Shown here: positions 1 to 5,821 of the stretch, piece after piece
Layout: every line of letters starts with the position of its first letter
Numbering within the stretch: position 1 is the stretch's first letter
NCBI GenBank assembly: GCA_003167255.1
Contig: PMTR01000056.1
Location: 1-55,836 of the forward strand
Length of the DNA stretch: 55,836 nucleotides
Origin: Bryobacterales bacterium
GTDB lineage: Bacteria; Acidobacteriota; Terriglobia; Bryobacterales; Bryobacteraceae
Direction: 5' to 3'
The notes under the pieces: generated by a model
What the model saw: the letters and a program-made list of their open reading frames with translations, nothing else
Told to the model about the DNA's origin: nothing
Database searches by the model: none
Translations under genes and position numbers: made by a program

Positions 1-190
1 ATAAACCCCGCTGATGCTGTTTCAAATCATTGGCTGCCGCCCGTAATTGGGTCCGAGAGAATTCGGAGACACGCCCGGCGATAAGTCCGAGAGCCCCGGC
101 CGCCGCAACGCCTTTTGTATTTCCCATCGTTCTTACGCCACAAGTGTCTTTTCTCCGCGCCTCCGCGTCTCAGCGGTGAAGGCAGTTTCT
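1..190. other. Window edge, no gene recognised
   Basis: No convincing coding sequence is seen here. The plus-strand ORFs that begin in it run antisense through the three leftward genes that follow and are composition shadows. Around 150-182 lies a CT-rich stretch of the type ctccgcgcctccgcgtctc, which resembles short dispersed repeats common in intergenic DNA of many environmental bacteria. That comparison is from memory and untested. Confidence 0.4.
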
Positions 191-847
191 CTACTGCTTG
201 CCGCTGCCCGTGCCTTTCTTCTCGCCGGGGCGGTAGAGCGTCGGAGCCTTCTTTTGTTTTTGCTCGTCTTCGACGCGCTTCTCCTCGGCTTTCTGGTCCG
301 CGGCCTGCTTGGCTTCCCGTTCCACCGGACTCATGGACTCCGTGCGTTCCTGCGTTTCCTTTTCCACCCGCGATTTCACCTCTTCGGTGCGCTTGCCGAG
401 GTCTTCCTGGGCGGCGTCGAGGCTGTCGGTAGTGGTTTCGATGGCCTGTTGCAGGACGAAATCGTAACGGTCCAGATCTTTCGGTTTGCTGTCTTGAAAC
501 TTCTGGAGGAGCGGCAGCATATCCTTTTCGATGGCCGCCACCGCGCCGAGGCCGGCTTGCACGTCGACGTGACGGGCGATGGCGTCGTCGGCAACCGTAT
601 CGATGGCGTCGAGGATCTTGCAGTATTCGTCCAGCACGTCGTGGATCATGGCGGAACGGCCGGGCTTGTCTTTGCCGAGGAGGTTCTTAACCAGATCGAT
701 GCGGGCCTTGGAGAAATCGGCGTAGAGCTTGAGGCGGAGGTTGGGTTCCTGGGCGTTGCGGATCTGTTCCACTTCGCCGCTGTTGAGGAAGTCGCGCTGC
801 GGTGCGGCCGGCGCAGCCAGCATCAGGCATACAATCAGGAGCTTCAT
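191..847 (-). CDS. Secreted helical protein, unknown function
   Basis: A 218-residue protein with a short N-terminal signal peptide (MKLLIVCLMLAAPAAP). The mature part is almost entirely charged alpha helix, and the tail from about residue 150 is very rich in Glu, Lys and Gln, probably a coiled coil or unstructured. The start ATG overlaps the stop of the upstream gene (ATGA), so the two are probably translationally coupled. Residues 30-100 (around the motif EPNLRLKLYADFSKAR) resemble the upstream 149-residue protein, which begins its mature part with AEPNLEKRSGLALDNA; the two look like diverged paralogues. No enzymatic motif is visible. It is probably a periplasmic accessory of the TPR protein encoded upstream. 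Confidence 0.7.
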   Translation of the reverse strand: MKLLIVCLMLAAPAAPQRDFLNSGEVEQIRNAQEPNLRLKLYADFSKARIDLVKNLLGKDKPGRSAMIHDVLDEYCKILDAIDTVADDAIARHVDVQAGLGAVAAIEKDMLPLLQKFQDSKPKDLDRYDFVLQQAIETTTDSLDAAQEDLGKRTEEVKSRVEKETQERTESMSPVEREAKQAADQKAEEKRVEDEQKQKKAPTLYRPGEKKGTGSGKQ

Positions 848-1293
848 TTTTTCTTCTTTCGGCCTTCCATCACGCCCATCAGAAGATCGTCATGCACTTT
901 CTGGACGTCGGCCTTGACCGCGTCGAGCATGGGGCGGTCGCTGTAGCTCATCTGTTCCTGGAACGATTCGAGTCTGCGCGAGAGATCGCGGGTGGCGATT
1001 TCAGCCTTCTTGCACCAGGAGCTGTTGCGCGGATTCTTGCCGCTTTGGACCAGGGAATCGTAGGCGAGGTCGACGGACTCCTGGATTTCGGCGGCGTCTT
1101 TGGCAGTGAGATCGGAATCGTTCTTGTCGTACGCCTCGCGGGCCGCCTTGAGCGCCGCGGCGGCGTTATCCAGGGCCAGGCCGGAACGCTTTTCCAGGTT
1201 GGGCTCGGCCATGGCACGCTTGAGGTCGGCGCGCAGAACGCCGGCCGGAACCAGGAGCAACGCCAGGGCGGCCGGCAGGAAACCAATTCGCAT
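844..1293 (-). CDS. Small secreted protein, paralogue of the downstream gene
   Basis: 149 residues starting at MRIGFLPAALALLLVPAG, a typical signal peptide probably cleaved after VLRA. A much longer reading frame extends upstream but only through the TPR gene. The chosen ATG overlaps the TPR stop codon (ATGA at 1290-1293), which supports it. The mature protein is helical, with one Cys near residue 94, and ends in a KKKK tail. Its EPNL segment and helix spacing match the 218-residue product of the next gene, with which it also overlaps by 4 nt. The function is unknown. The three-gene unit TPR / 149 aa / 218 aa probably works together in the envelope. Confidence 0.7.
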   Translation of the reverse strand: MRIGFLPAALALLLVPAGVLRADLKRAMAEPNLEKRSGLALDNAAAALKAAREAYDKNDSDLTAKDAAEIQESVDLAYDSLVQSGKNPRNSSWCKKAEIATRDLSRRLESFQEQMSYSDRPMLDAVKADVQKVHDDLLMGVMEGRKKKK

Positions 1294-2504
1294 CAATTTT
1301 TCTCCAGCTCTTTCTGTAGGATTCGCACCCGTTGGCGCGCCTGGAATTCCTGGTCGGGGCTCTTGCCGCCGCTCAGCCCGAGAAAGCGCTGGTAGGCTTC
1401 GAGCGCGGGCTTCAACTGTTTCAAATTGTCGAGCATGAGGGCGCGCAGGAACCACGTCCCGGGAGTATCGTCGCCCAACTGGTGGGCGCGGTCGAAAGCC
1501 TCCAGGGAGTGCCCGAAGTCGTGGGCCAGATAGAGCATGCCGCCGAGTTCGGTCCAGGTCCTGGCTTCGTCCGGTTTGATCCGGGCGGCCTGGTCGAACT
1601 GGGCGGCGGCGGCGGCGTACTGCTTCCGGTCGCGGAGGGCGCGCGCGTAAATCATGTGCACGTCGTAATTGGAGGGCTCGTCGGTGGCGGCTTTTTCGAG
1701 CAGCGGCAGCGCCTTGTCGAATTGTTCGGTGTAGAGGTAAGCCACCGCCAGAACCACCCGATTTGCGGCGGTTGGGCTTTCTTGGTATTGCCGCTCGAGT
1801 TGCGGTATGGCGTCGGCGTACTGCTGATTGGCCACCAGCAACTCGCCCAGGTGTTTCTCGACCGCGCGATTCTCCGGGAACTCGCGGAAGATGGCGATGG
1901 CGGCCGAGGGCTGGTGGCCTTCTTCGTAAAGCTGCGCCAATTCGAGCAGTGAATCGTGATAGCGGGGATCGAGCTGAACGGCCTGGCGGAAATGCGCGGC
2001 GGCATCGGCCAGGTTCCCCTGGTGCGCCAGCGCGTGCGCCCATCCCAATTCGGCGGCGGCCGATTTCGGGTCCGTCGCCAGCGCCGCGCGGTAGTTTTCG
2101 GCGGCTTTTTCGAGCGCGCCGGTCTGGAGCTGGGCTTCGGCCAGGTAATAGCGCGGGCGGAATTCGGCCGGCTTCTGTGCGGCGGCGTCTTCGAAGAGCG
2201 GAAGGGCTTTGGCCGGGTTCTTCTGGCGCATCAGCAGAATGCCGGCGTTGAGCTCGGCTTCATAGAGCGCCGGCTTGAGTTCGAGGGTCTTGCGGTATTC
2301 GGCCAGGCCTTCGGCATCGCGGTGCAGCATGCTGTAGGTTATGCCGAGATTGAAATGGGCGAAGTAATCGGCCGCATCGGCTGCGATGGCTTTGGTGAAG
2401 GCATCGGCGGCGGCTTCGTACTTGCCGCTTTCCAGGGCCTTCAGCCCTTCGGCGCTGAAATCGGGGGTTTGCAGGAGCAACAGACAGGCCGCGGCAACCA
2501 GCAT
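1293..2504 (-). CDS. Tetratricopeptide repeat protein, secreted
   Basis: 403 residues with a hydrophobic signal peptide (MLVAAACLLLLQTPDF) followed by about ten TPR units covering nearly the whole chain. Recognisable helices include YEAAADAFTKAIAADAAD, AHFNLGITYSMLHRD, AENYRAALATDPKSAAAELG and AARIKPDEARTWTELGGML. TPR arrays of this kind are protein-protein scaffolds. With no other domain, this one is probably a periplasmic or outer-membrane-associated adaptor. It is first of three genes joined by 4-nt overlaps, and lies downstream of the sigma/anti-sigma/lipoprotein genes on the same strand, so it may be part of an ECF regulon. Binding partners cannot be read from the sequence. Confidence 0.85.
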   Translation of the reverse strand: MLVAAACLLLLQTPDFSAEGLKALESGKYEAAADAFTKAIAADAADYFAHFNLGITYSMLHRDAEGLAEYRKTLELKPALYEAELNAGILLMRQKNPAKALPLFEDAAAQKPAEFRPRYYLAEAQLQTGALEKAAENYRAALATDPKSAAAELGWAHALAHQGNLADAAAHFRQAVQLDPRYHDSLLELAQLYEEGHQPSAAIAIFREFPENRAVEKHLGELLVANQQYADAIPQLERQYQESPTAANRVVLAVAYLYTEQFDKALPLLEKAATDEPSNYDVHMIYARALRDRKQYAAAAAQFDQAARIKPDEARTWTELGGMLYLAHDFGHSLEAFDRAHQLGDDTPGTWFLRALMLDNLKQLKPALEAYQRFLGLSGGKSPDQEFQARQRVRILQKELEKN

Positions 2505-2560
2505 ACTACTTCGATTCTAGTTCCTATGCCCGGCGGTTGCTCAGGCCGGAATGCGAATTC

Positions 2561-3118
2561 TCACTTCTTTTTTCCAGGTGAAGTCAGAGACGAAGTGGTG
2601 TCCTGCTTGGATGGGACCGGCAGGGGCCCTTCGGGCGACTCGGCATTGAAATTGAGTGGAATATCGATCAACGCCGCGTGGTCGCCGGTCTCATCGAAGA
2701 CACGCAGTTTGTAATGGCGGGGCGGCGCGTCGAAAACGATCTGGCCATCGAGGGACTCGGCCGGCTTGGCTTGGCGGAGGTAGCCGATCCACTGGGATAC
2801 GCCTTCCCCGTTGGGGAGCTCATCGTAGGAGTTACCCTGATCGTCTTCGATGGTCAGGTTGGGAATGGCCATCTGCTCGCTGCCGCCGTTGACCGCGCTC
2901 AAGCGGACCAGGAAGAAGCGGTGCTCGGGGATCCGTACGTCGGCGCCGCTGCCCAGTTGGGTGAGCCATTGGGTCTCGAAGACGGTGTAAACCAGGTGGC
3001 CGACGCTCACACGGTTTCCCATTTCGTAAGTCACGACCTTAGGCGCCGTGGGCTTGCAGCCGGTAAGCAGGCAGGTGACAGCCGCCAGGGCAAGAGTGTA
3101 ATGGAGATTACGCGACAT
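2561..3118 (-). CDS. DUF4352-type lipoprotein
   Basis: 185 residues. The N-terminus ends in a lipobox, LLTGC with Cys at about residue 21, so the product is probably a lipoprotein anchored in the envelope. The mature part has the pattern of DUF4352 / telokin-like immunoglobulin folds: a short strand HLVYTVFETQW, then EHRFFLVRLSAVNGG and MAIPNLTIEDDQGNSYDEL, and a C-terminal strand ending in IDIPLNF. These domains are small extracytoplasmic beta-sandwiches without catalytic residues. It lies between the CpxP-like protein and the TPR gene on the same strand. The role is unknown; the envelope location is the firm part of the call. Confidence 0.75.
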   Translation of the reverse strand: MSRNLHYTLALAAVTCLLTGCKPTAPKVVTYEMGNRVSVGHLVYTVFETQWLTQLGSGADVRIPEHRFFLVRLSAVNGGSEQMAIPNLTIEDDQGNSYDELPNGEGVSQWIGYLRQAKPAESLDGQIVFDAPPRHYKLRVFDETGDHAALIDIPLNFNAESPEGPLPVPSKQDTTSSLTSPGKKK

Positions 3119-3202
3119 GGCAGATCCATTTTCCTCGCGGGACAGGTCCGTGTCAACCGTCGGCGGCGGGGCAAGATACCGGGATCGGCGGGCACGGAGG
3201 GG

Positions 3203-3580
3203 CTAACGCTTTTGTTCCTGCAGCAGGCGGACGAATTTCTGGCGCTGTTCAGGGGTGAGAACCTGCTCGATACGGCCGCGGCCTTCGCTCAGCACAGTGC
3301 GGTAATACTGCCAGAAATCGTTGAGGATGGATTTGACCTGATCGGATTGAGCGGGGGTGAGGTCGAGTTCTCTTTGGAGGCGGTCAAAGTAGAGGGTTTG
3401 GCCCTGAGCGGTCTCGAAACTGGGCGGACGGAGGCGGTTATGGACGCCCAAATCCATGATGAGGGCGCCGGCCAGCGCGCCACAGAGGAAGACCAGCGCA
3501 AGGCTAATGCCGGCCACCAGCCGGGGGTCCCACGCGCGTCCGAAGGTCGCCCGTTCGAGAATGCCGGGGCTAGTGCTCAT
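3203..3580 (-). CDS. CpxP/Spy-like membrane-anchored periplasmic protein
   Basis: 125 residues with an uncleaved N-terminal membrane segment at about 20-42 (LVAGISLALVFLCGALAGAL). A short helical periplasmic domain follows, carrying two LTxxQ-type motifs, LDLTPAQSDQVKSIL and LTPEQRQKFVRLL. This is the hallmark of the CpxP/Spy/heavy-metal-resistance family, which sense or bind misfolded proteins in the periplasm. The gene overlaps the anti-sigma-factor gene by 11 nt and is surely co-transcribed with it and the ECF sigma factor. By analogy with CpxP and ZraP it may be an accessory sensor for the sigma/anti-sigma pair; that role is inferred, the domain pattern is seen. Confidence 0.75.
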   Translation of the reverse strand: MSTSPGILERATFGRAWDPRLVAGISLALVFLCGALAGALIMDLGVHNRLRPPSFETAQGQTLYFDRLQRELDLTPAQSDQVKSILNDFWQYYRTVLSEGRGRIEQVLTPEQRQKFVRLLQEQKR

Positions 3581-4031
3581 AGGCTGTCAAGGTGACCAAC
3601 ATGTTGTCTTCGGCGCGCGCCGTTTCAAACGCCGGCGCGTTTTGCTGCGCCAGAATGGCTTCCGGGGAAGGACCAACCGCAAGGCCGGCCTCGTGCGTCA
3701 CCAGGTAACTGCCCATCACCGCCATCAAGAGCAGCGATGCGAAAACCAGGCGGCGGCCGAAGGCCATGTCGAAACCCAACAGTCCCGCAAACCAGGGCGC
3801 CGGCTTGCCCCGGCCCACCCGCTCGACGACTCGGGAGTAGAAGCCAGGAGCAGGCTCGACAACTTCGTCCGCCCGCAAAGCAACCAACATCCCGGATAGA
3901 TCCTGCATGGCGCGAACTTCTTCCCGGCAAGAAGGACAGGTTGCCAGGTGCGCCTCAATCTCCCGAAGAGCCGCCGGATCAAGCGAACCGGAGAGGAACT
4001 CCTCGAGACTCTCTATCATTACCGCGTGCAT
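3570..4031 (-). CDS. Zinc-finger anti-sigma factor
   Basis: 153 residues. The N-terminus carries the anti-sigma zinc-finger signature HxxxCxxC (His28, Cys32, Cys35 in EAHLATCPSCREEVR), which in ZAS/zf-HC2 proteins binds the cognate sigma factor. A single membrane segment at about 93-111 (LVFASLLLMAVMGSYLV) is followed by about 40 periplasmic residues. The gene lies 121 nt downstream of the ECF sigma gene on the same strand, the usual pairing. It would hold the sigma factor at the inner membrane until an envelope signal releases it. The signal is unknown, though the overlapping CpxP-like gene points to envelope protein stress. Confidence 0.88.
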   Translation of the reverse strand: MHAVMIESLEEFLSGSLDPAALREIEAHLATCPSCREEVRAMQDLSGMLVALRADEVVEPAPGFYSRVVERVGRGKPAPWFAGLLGFDMAFGRRLVFASLLLMAVMGSYLVTHEAGLAVGPSPEAILAQQNAPAFETARAEDNMLVTLTAYEH

Positions 4032-4152
4032 AAGCTTCTTCCCTTAAAAATGTATTACCACCACGCCACAAACCTGCCCCGTTGCGAGTCTGCCGCCCGC
4101 TTGGGGAACCCAAATTCATCCAGACACGGGCAAACCCGGCCGGCGCCTGCTG

Positions 4153-4818
4153 TCATCCGGCCACCAGACCGGGAGCGCGATCCAACCGCTGGGACGCTTT
4201 CACCAGCCGTTGCCGCGCACGAAACAACTTTACCTTGATGGTGTTTTCGTTCATCCCCGTCTTTTCCGCCAATTCCTCCACGGAAAAGCCTTCAACTTCT
4301 TTTAAAACTAATAACATACGATCCTCTTCCGAGACCCGGCTGAGGAGCTTCTGAACGTAATCGCGGCGCGCCAGATCGGTATCCGCGGAAACCTGGCGGT
4401 TGACGGTCGGCTCGGTGTTTTCCACGCGCCGGACCTCGTCTTCACTGAGGTCGCTTTCATAAACCAGCTTGCGCACTTTCCGCTTGCGGAGGTAATCGAA
4501 GCACTCGTTGACCGTGATTTTATAGATCCAAGTGATCAGGGAGCTGCGAAAATCAAAGCTGCGCAGAGACAGGTAAACCTTTGCAAACACTTGCTGTGCA
4601 ATATCTTCCACGTCGTTGCGCTGGCGGACGATGCCGTGGATAATGGCAAATACCTTGGACTGATAATGTTCCACGATTTCGCGGAATGCGGCTTCGTCGC
4701 CCGCCTGGGCTCTGCCGACCATGGCGCCTTCCGAGGTGTTCTGGTAGTCCACTCTGTGTTTCGCCGCAACTTCGCTACCGAACCCCGGGAGTGTGAGAGC
4801 GCCAGTCAGTGTTCCCAT
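4153..4818 (-). CDS. ECF-type RNA polymerase sigma factor
   Basis: 221 residues. Region 2 runs from about residue 45 to 115, with the core-binding stretch DVEDIAQQVFAKVYLSL and the -10 recognition helix SSLITWIYKITVNECFDYLR. Region 4 occupies about 150-210 with the helix-turn-helix FSVEELAEKTGMNENTIKVK. There is no region 1 or 3, which defines the ECF (SigE-like) group. The first about 30 residues precede the family's normal start (AMVGRAQAGDEAAF), so translation might begin at Met33 instead. The anti-sigma factor and a CpxP-like protein follow on the same strand. It probably controls its own operon and envelope functions; target promoters were not identified. Confidence 0.92.
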   Translation of the reverse strand: MGTLTGALTLPGFGSEVAAKHRVDYQNTSEGAMVGRAQAGDEAAFREIVEHYQSKVFAIIHGIVRQRNDVEDIAQQVFAKVYLSLRSFDFRSSLITWIYKITVNECFDYLRKRKVRKLVYESDLSEDEVRRVENTEPTVNRQVSADTDLARRDYVQKLLSRVSEEDRMLLVLKEVEGFSVEELAEKTGMNENTIKVKLFRARQRLVKASQRLDRAPGLVAG

Positions 4819-4972
4819 ACACCGCTTCCGACGTTCCCCGTCGAGTCCGGGTTTCAGCTACCTGCTGTTTCCCTTACCATTCTGCCAGAAGGCAGCCCGG
4901 AAGGCATCCCCGCCGTTCAAGCCGGTTTTTTCGCGACCCGCGGGCCGGGAGGGACATCTAAAGATTATGCTG

Positions 4973-5000
4973 TGGACTTATCCGGTCCTGTTTGTATAAT
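4973..5000 (+). promoter_or_regulatory. Sigma70-type promoter of the Fe-S carrier gene
   Basis: A perfect TATAAT (4995-5000) is preceded at 16 nt by TGGACT (4973-4978), a 4/6 match to TTGACA. Transcription would begin near 5007. That argues against the upstream in-frame ATG at 4999 and for the ATG at 5041, which has GAGGAG (5025-5030) ten bases upstream. Confidence 0.65.
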
Positions 5001-5040
5001 GGGATCGAGCACAGACTCGGCTTTGAGGAGTTTAAGACGC

Positions 5041-5364
5041 ATGGTGCAAATAACGGAAAAAGCGGTCAGCAAGGTCAGGGAGATCATGTCATCGCAGGAA
5101 CCGGCCCCGGCAGGACTGCGCATCGCGGTGGTGGGCGGCGGCTGTTCCGGGTTCAGCTATTCGATGGCTTTCGAGAACCAGCCGAATATGCTGGACAAGA
5201 CATATAAGTTCGGTGACTTGCAGGTCTTCATCGACCAGGCAAGCCTGCTTTACCTGGATGGCGCGGAAGTCGACTTCGTGGAAACCCTGGAGGGTTCCGG
5301 CTTCAAGTTCAACAACCCCCAGGTGAAGTCCACGTGCGGCTGCGGCAGTTCGTTCCAGGTCTAA
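5041..5364 (+). CDS. erpA: A-type iron-sulfur carrier protein (ErpA/IscA/HesB family)
   Basis: 107 residues, the normal family length. The three invariant cysteines are present: Cys35 in VGGGCSGFSY and Cys99/Cys101 in STCGCGSSF. These bind a 2Fe-2S or 4Fe-4S cluster for transfer from the scaffold to client enzymes such as IspG/IspH or respiratory proteins. The start was chosen from the promoter and GAGGAG site; the open frame continues far upstream but only antisense to the sigma gene. It is monocistronic, with its own promoter and a strong terminator and no isc/suf genes nearby, which fits ErpA or SufA as a stand-alone carrier. The exact subfamily is uncertain. Confidence 0.88.
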   Translation: MVQITEKAVSKVREIMSSQEPAPAGLRIAVVGGGCSGFSYSMAFENQPNMLDKTYKFGDLQVFIDQASLLYLDGAEVDFVETLEGSGFKFNNPQVKSTCGCGSSFQV

Positions 5365-5389
5365 GCCGGCCGCGAACCGGTGAGTTTTC

Positions 5390-5426
5390 GGGGCGCTTCC
5401 TCTGTACAAAGAGGAAGCGCCCTTTT
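5390..5426 (+). terminator. Intrinsic terminator after the Fe-S carrier gene
   Basis: A 13-bp perfect stem (GGGCGCTTCCTCT / AGAGGAAGCGCCC) with a six-base loop GTACAA is followed by TTTT at 5423-5426. It lies 26 nt after the stop codon. Confidence 0.9.
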
Positions 5427-5457
5427 CGTTCGTATGCGGAGTTGAGAGCGCGGGTCT

Positions 5458-5685
5458 TTACTGGCCTTCCAGGTGGTCGAGCCGTTGCTCGTGCGCGGCG
5501 GCGATATGCGCCAGTTGGTTGATGAAATGTCCGGTCTCGGCCATGAGGGCGGTGAGTTTGTCGATACGCTCATCGGATTTGAGCTGCGCGGCGGCGATCA
5601 GTTCGACGGTTTGCGTGAGGGTTTCGTGCCGTTCGGTGAGCCGGTCAAGGCGTTGGTCGATGTTGGGCGGGTTGGCGTCGTTCAT
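5458..5685 (-). CDS. Small coiled-coil protein, unknown function
   Basis: 75 residues, entirely helical and heptad-like (IDQRLDRLTERHETLTQTVE, then DERIDKLTALMAETG and HEQRLDHLEG). There is no signal peptide. Short proteins of this shape (repeated D/E-R-L-D-x-L) are common in filamentous bacteria and acidobacteria, often near mobile DNA, and their function is not known. The coding potential is supported by the consistent amphipathic pattern and by convergence with the terminator on its left. It lies opposite to both neighbours. Confidence 0.55.
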   Translation of the reverse strand: MNDANPPNIDQRLDRLTERHETLTQTVELIAAAQLKSDERIDKLTALMAETGHFINQLAHIAAAHEQRLDHLEGQ

Positions 5686-5786
5686 GAGACCCTTGGCGTA
5701 CTCCGCTCTCTATGTTACTTCAGGCCAGCTTGTCCGGTGGAGCGGCGTTTTGGTATCTTCGGGACGTCCTGGCGGCTCCTTCGTCC

Positions 5787-5795
5787 TGCTATAAT
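5787..5795 (+). promoter_or_regulatory. Extended -10 promoter of the M16 peptidase gene
   Basis: TGCTATAAT is a perfect extended -10 (TGn + TATAAT at 5790-5795), with transcription expected near 5802, 20 nt upstream of the ATG at 5822. No good -35 is seen, as is usual for extended -10 promoters. A weak AAAGG ribosome site precedes the ATG. Confidence 0.6.
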
Positions 5796-5821
5796 CCGGG
5801 CAAATCACTGAAAGGTTTCTT

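Noticed and set aside
47-946. 299-residue plus-strand frame at the window start
   Set aside because: Antisense to two leftward genes with signal peptides and coupled starts; composition shadow.
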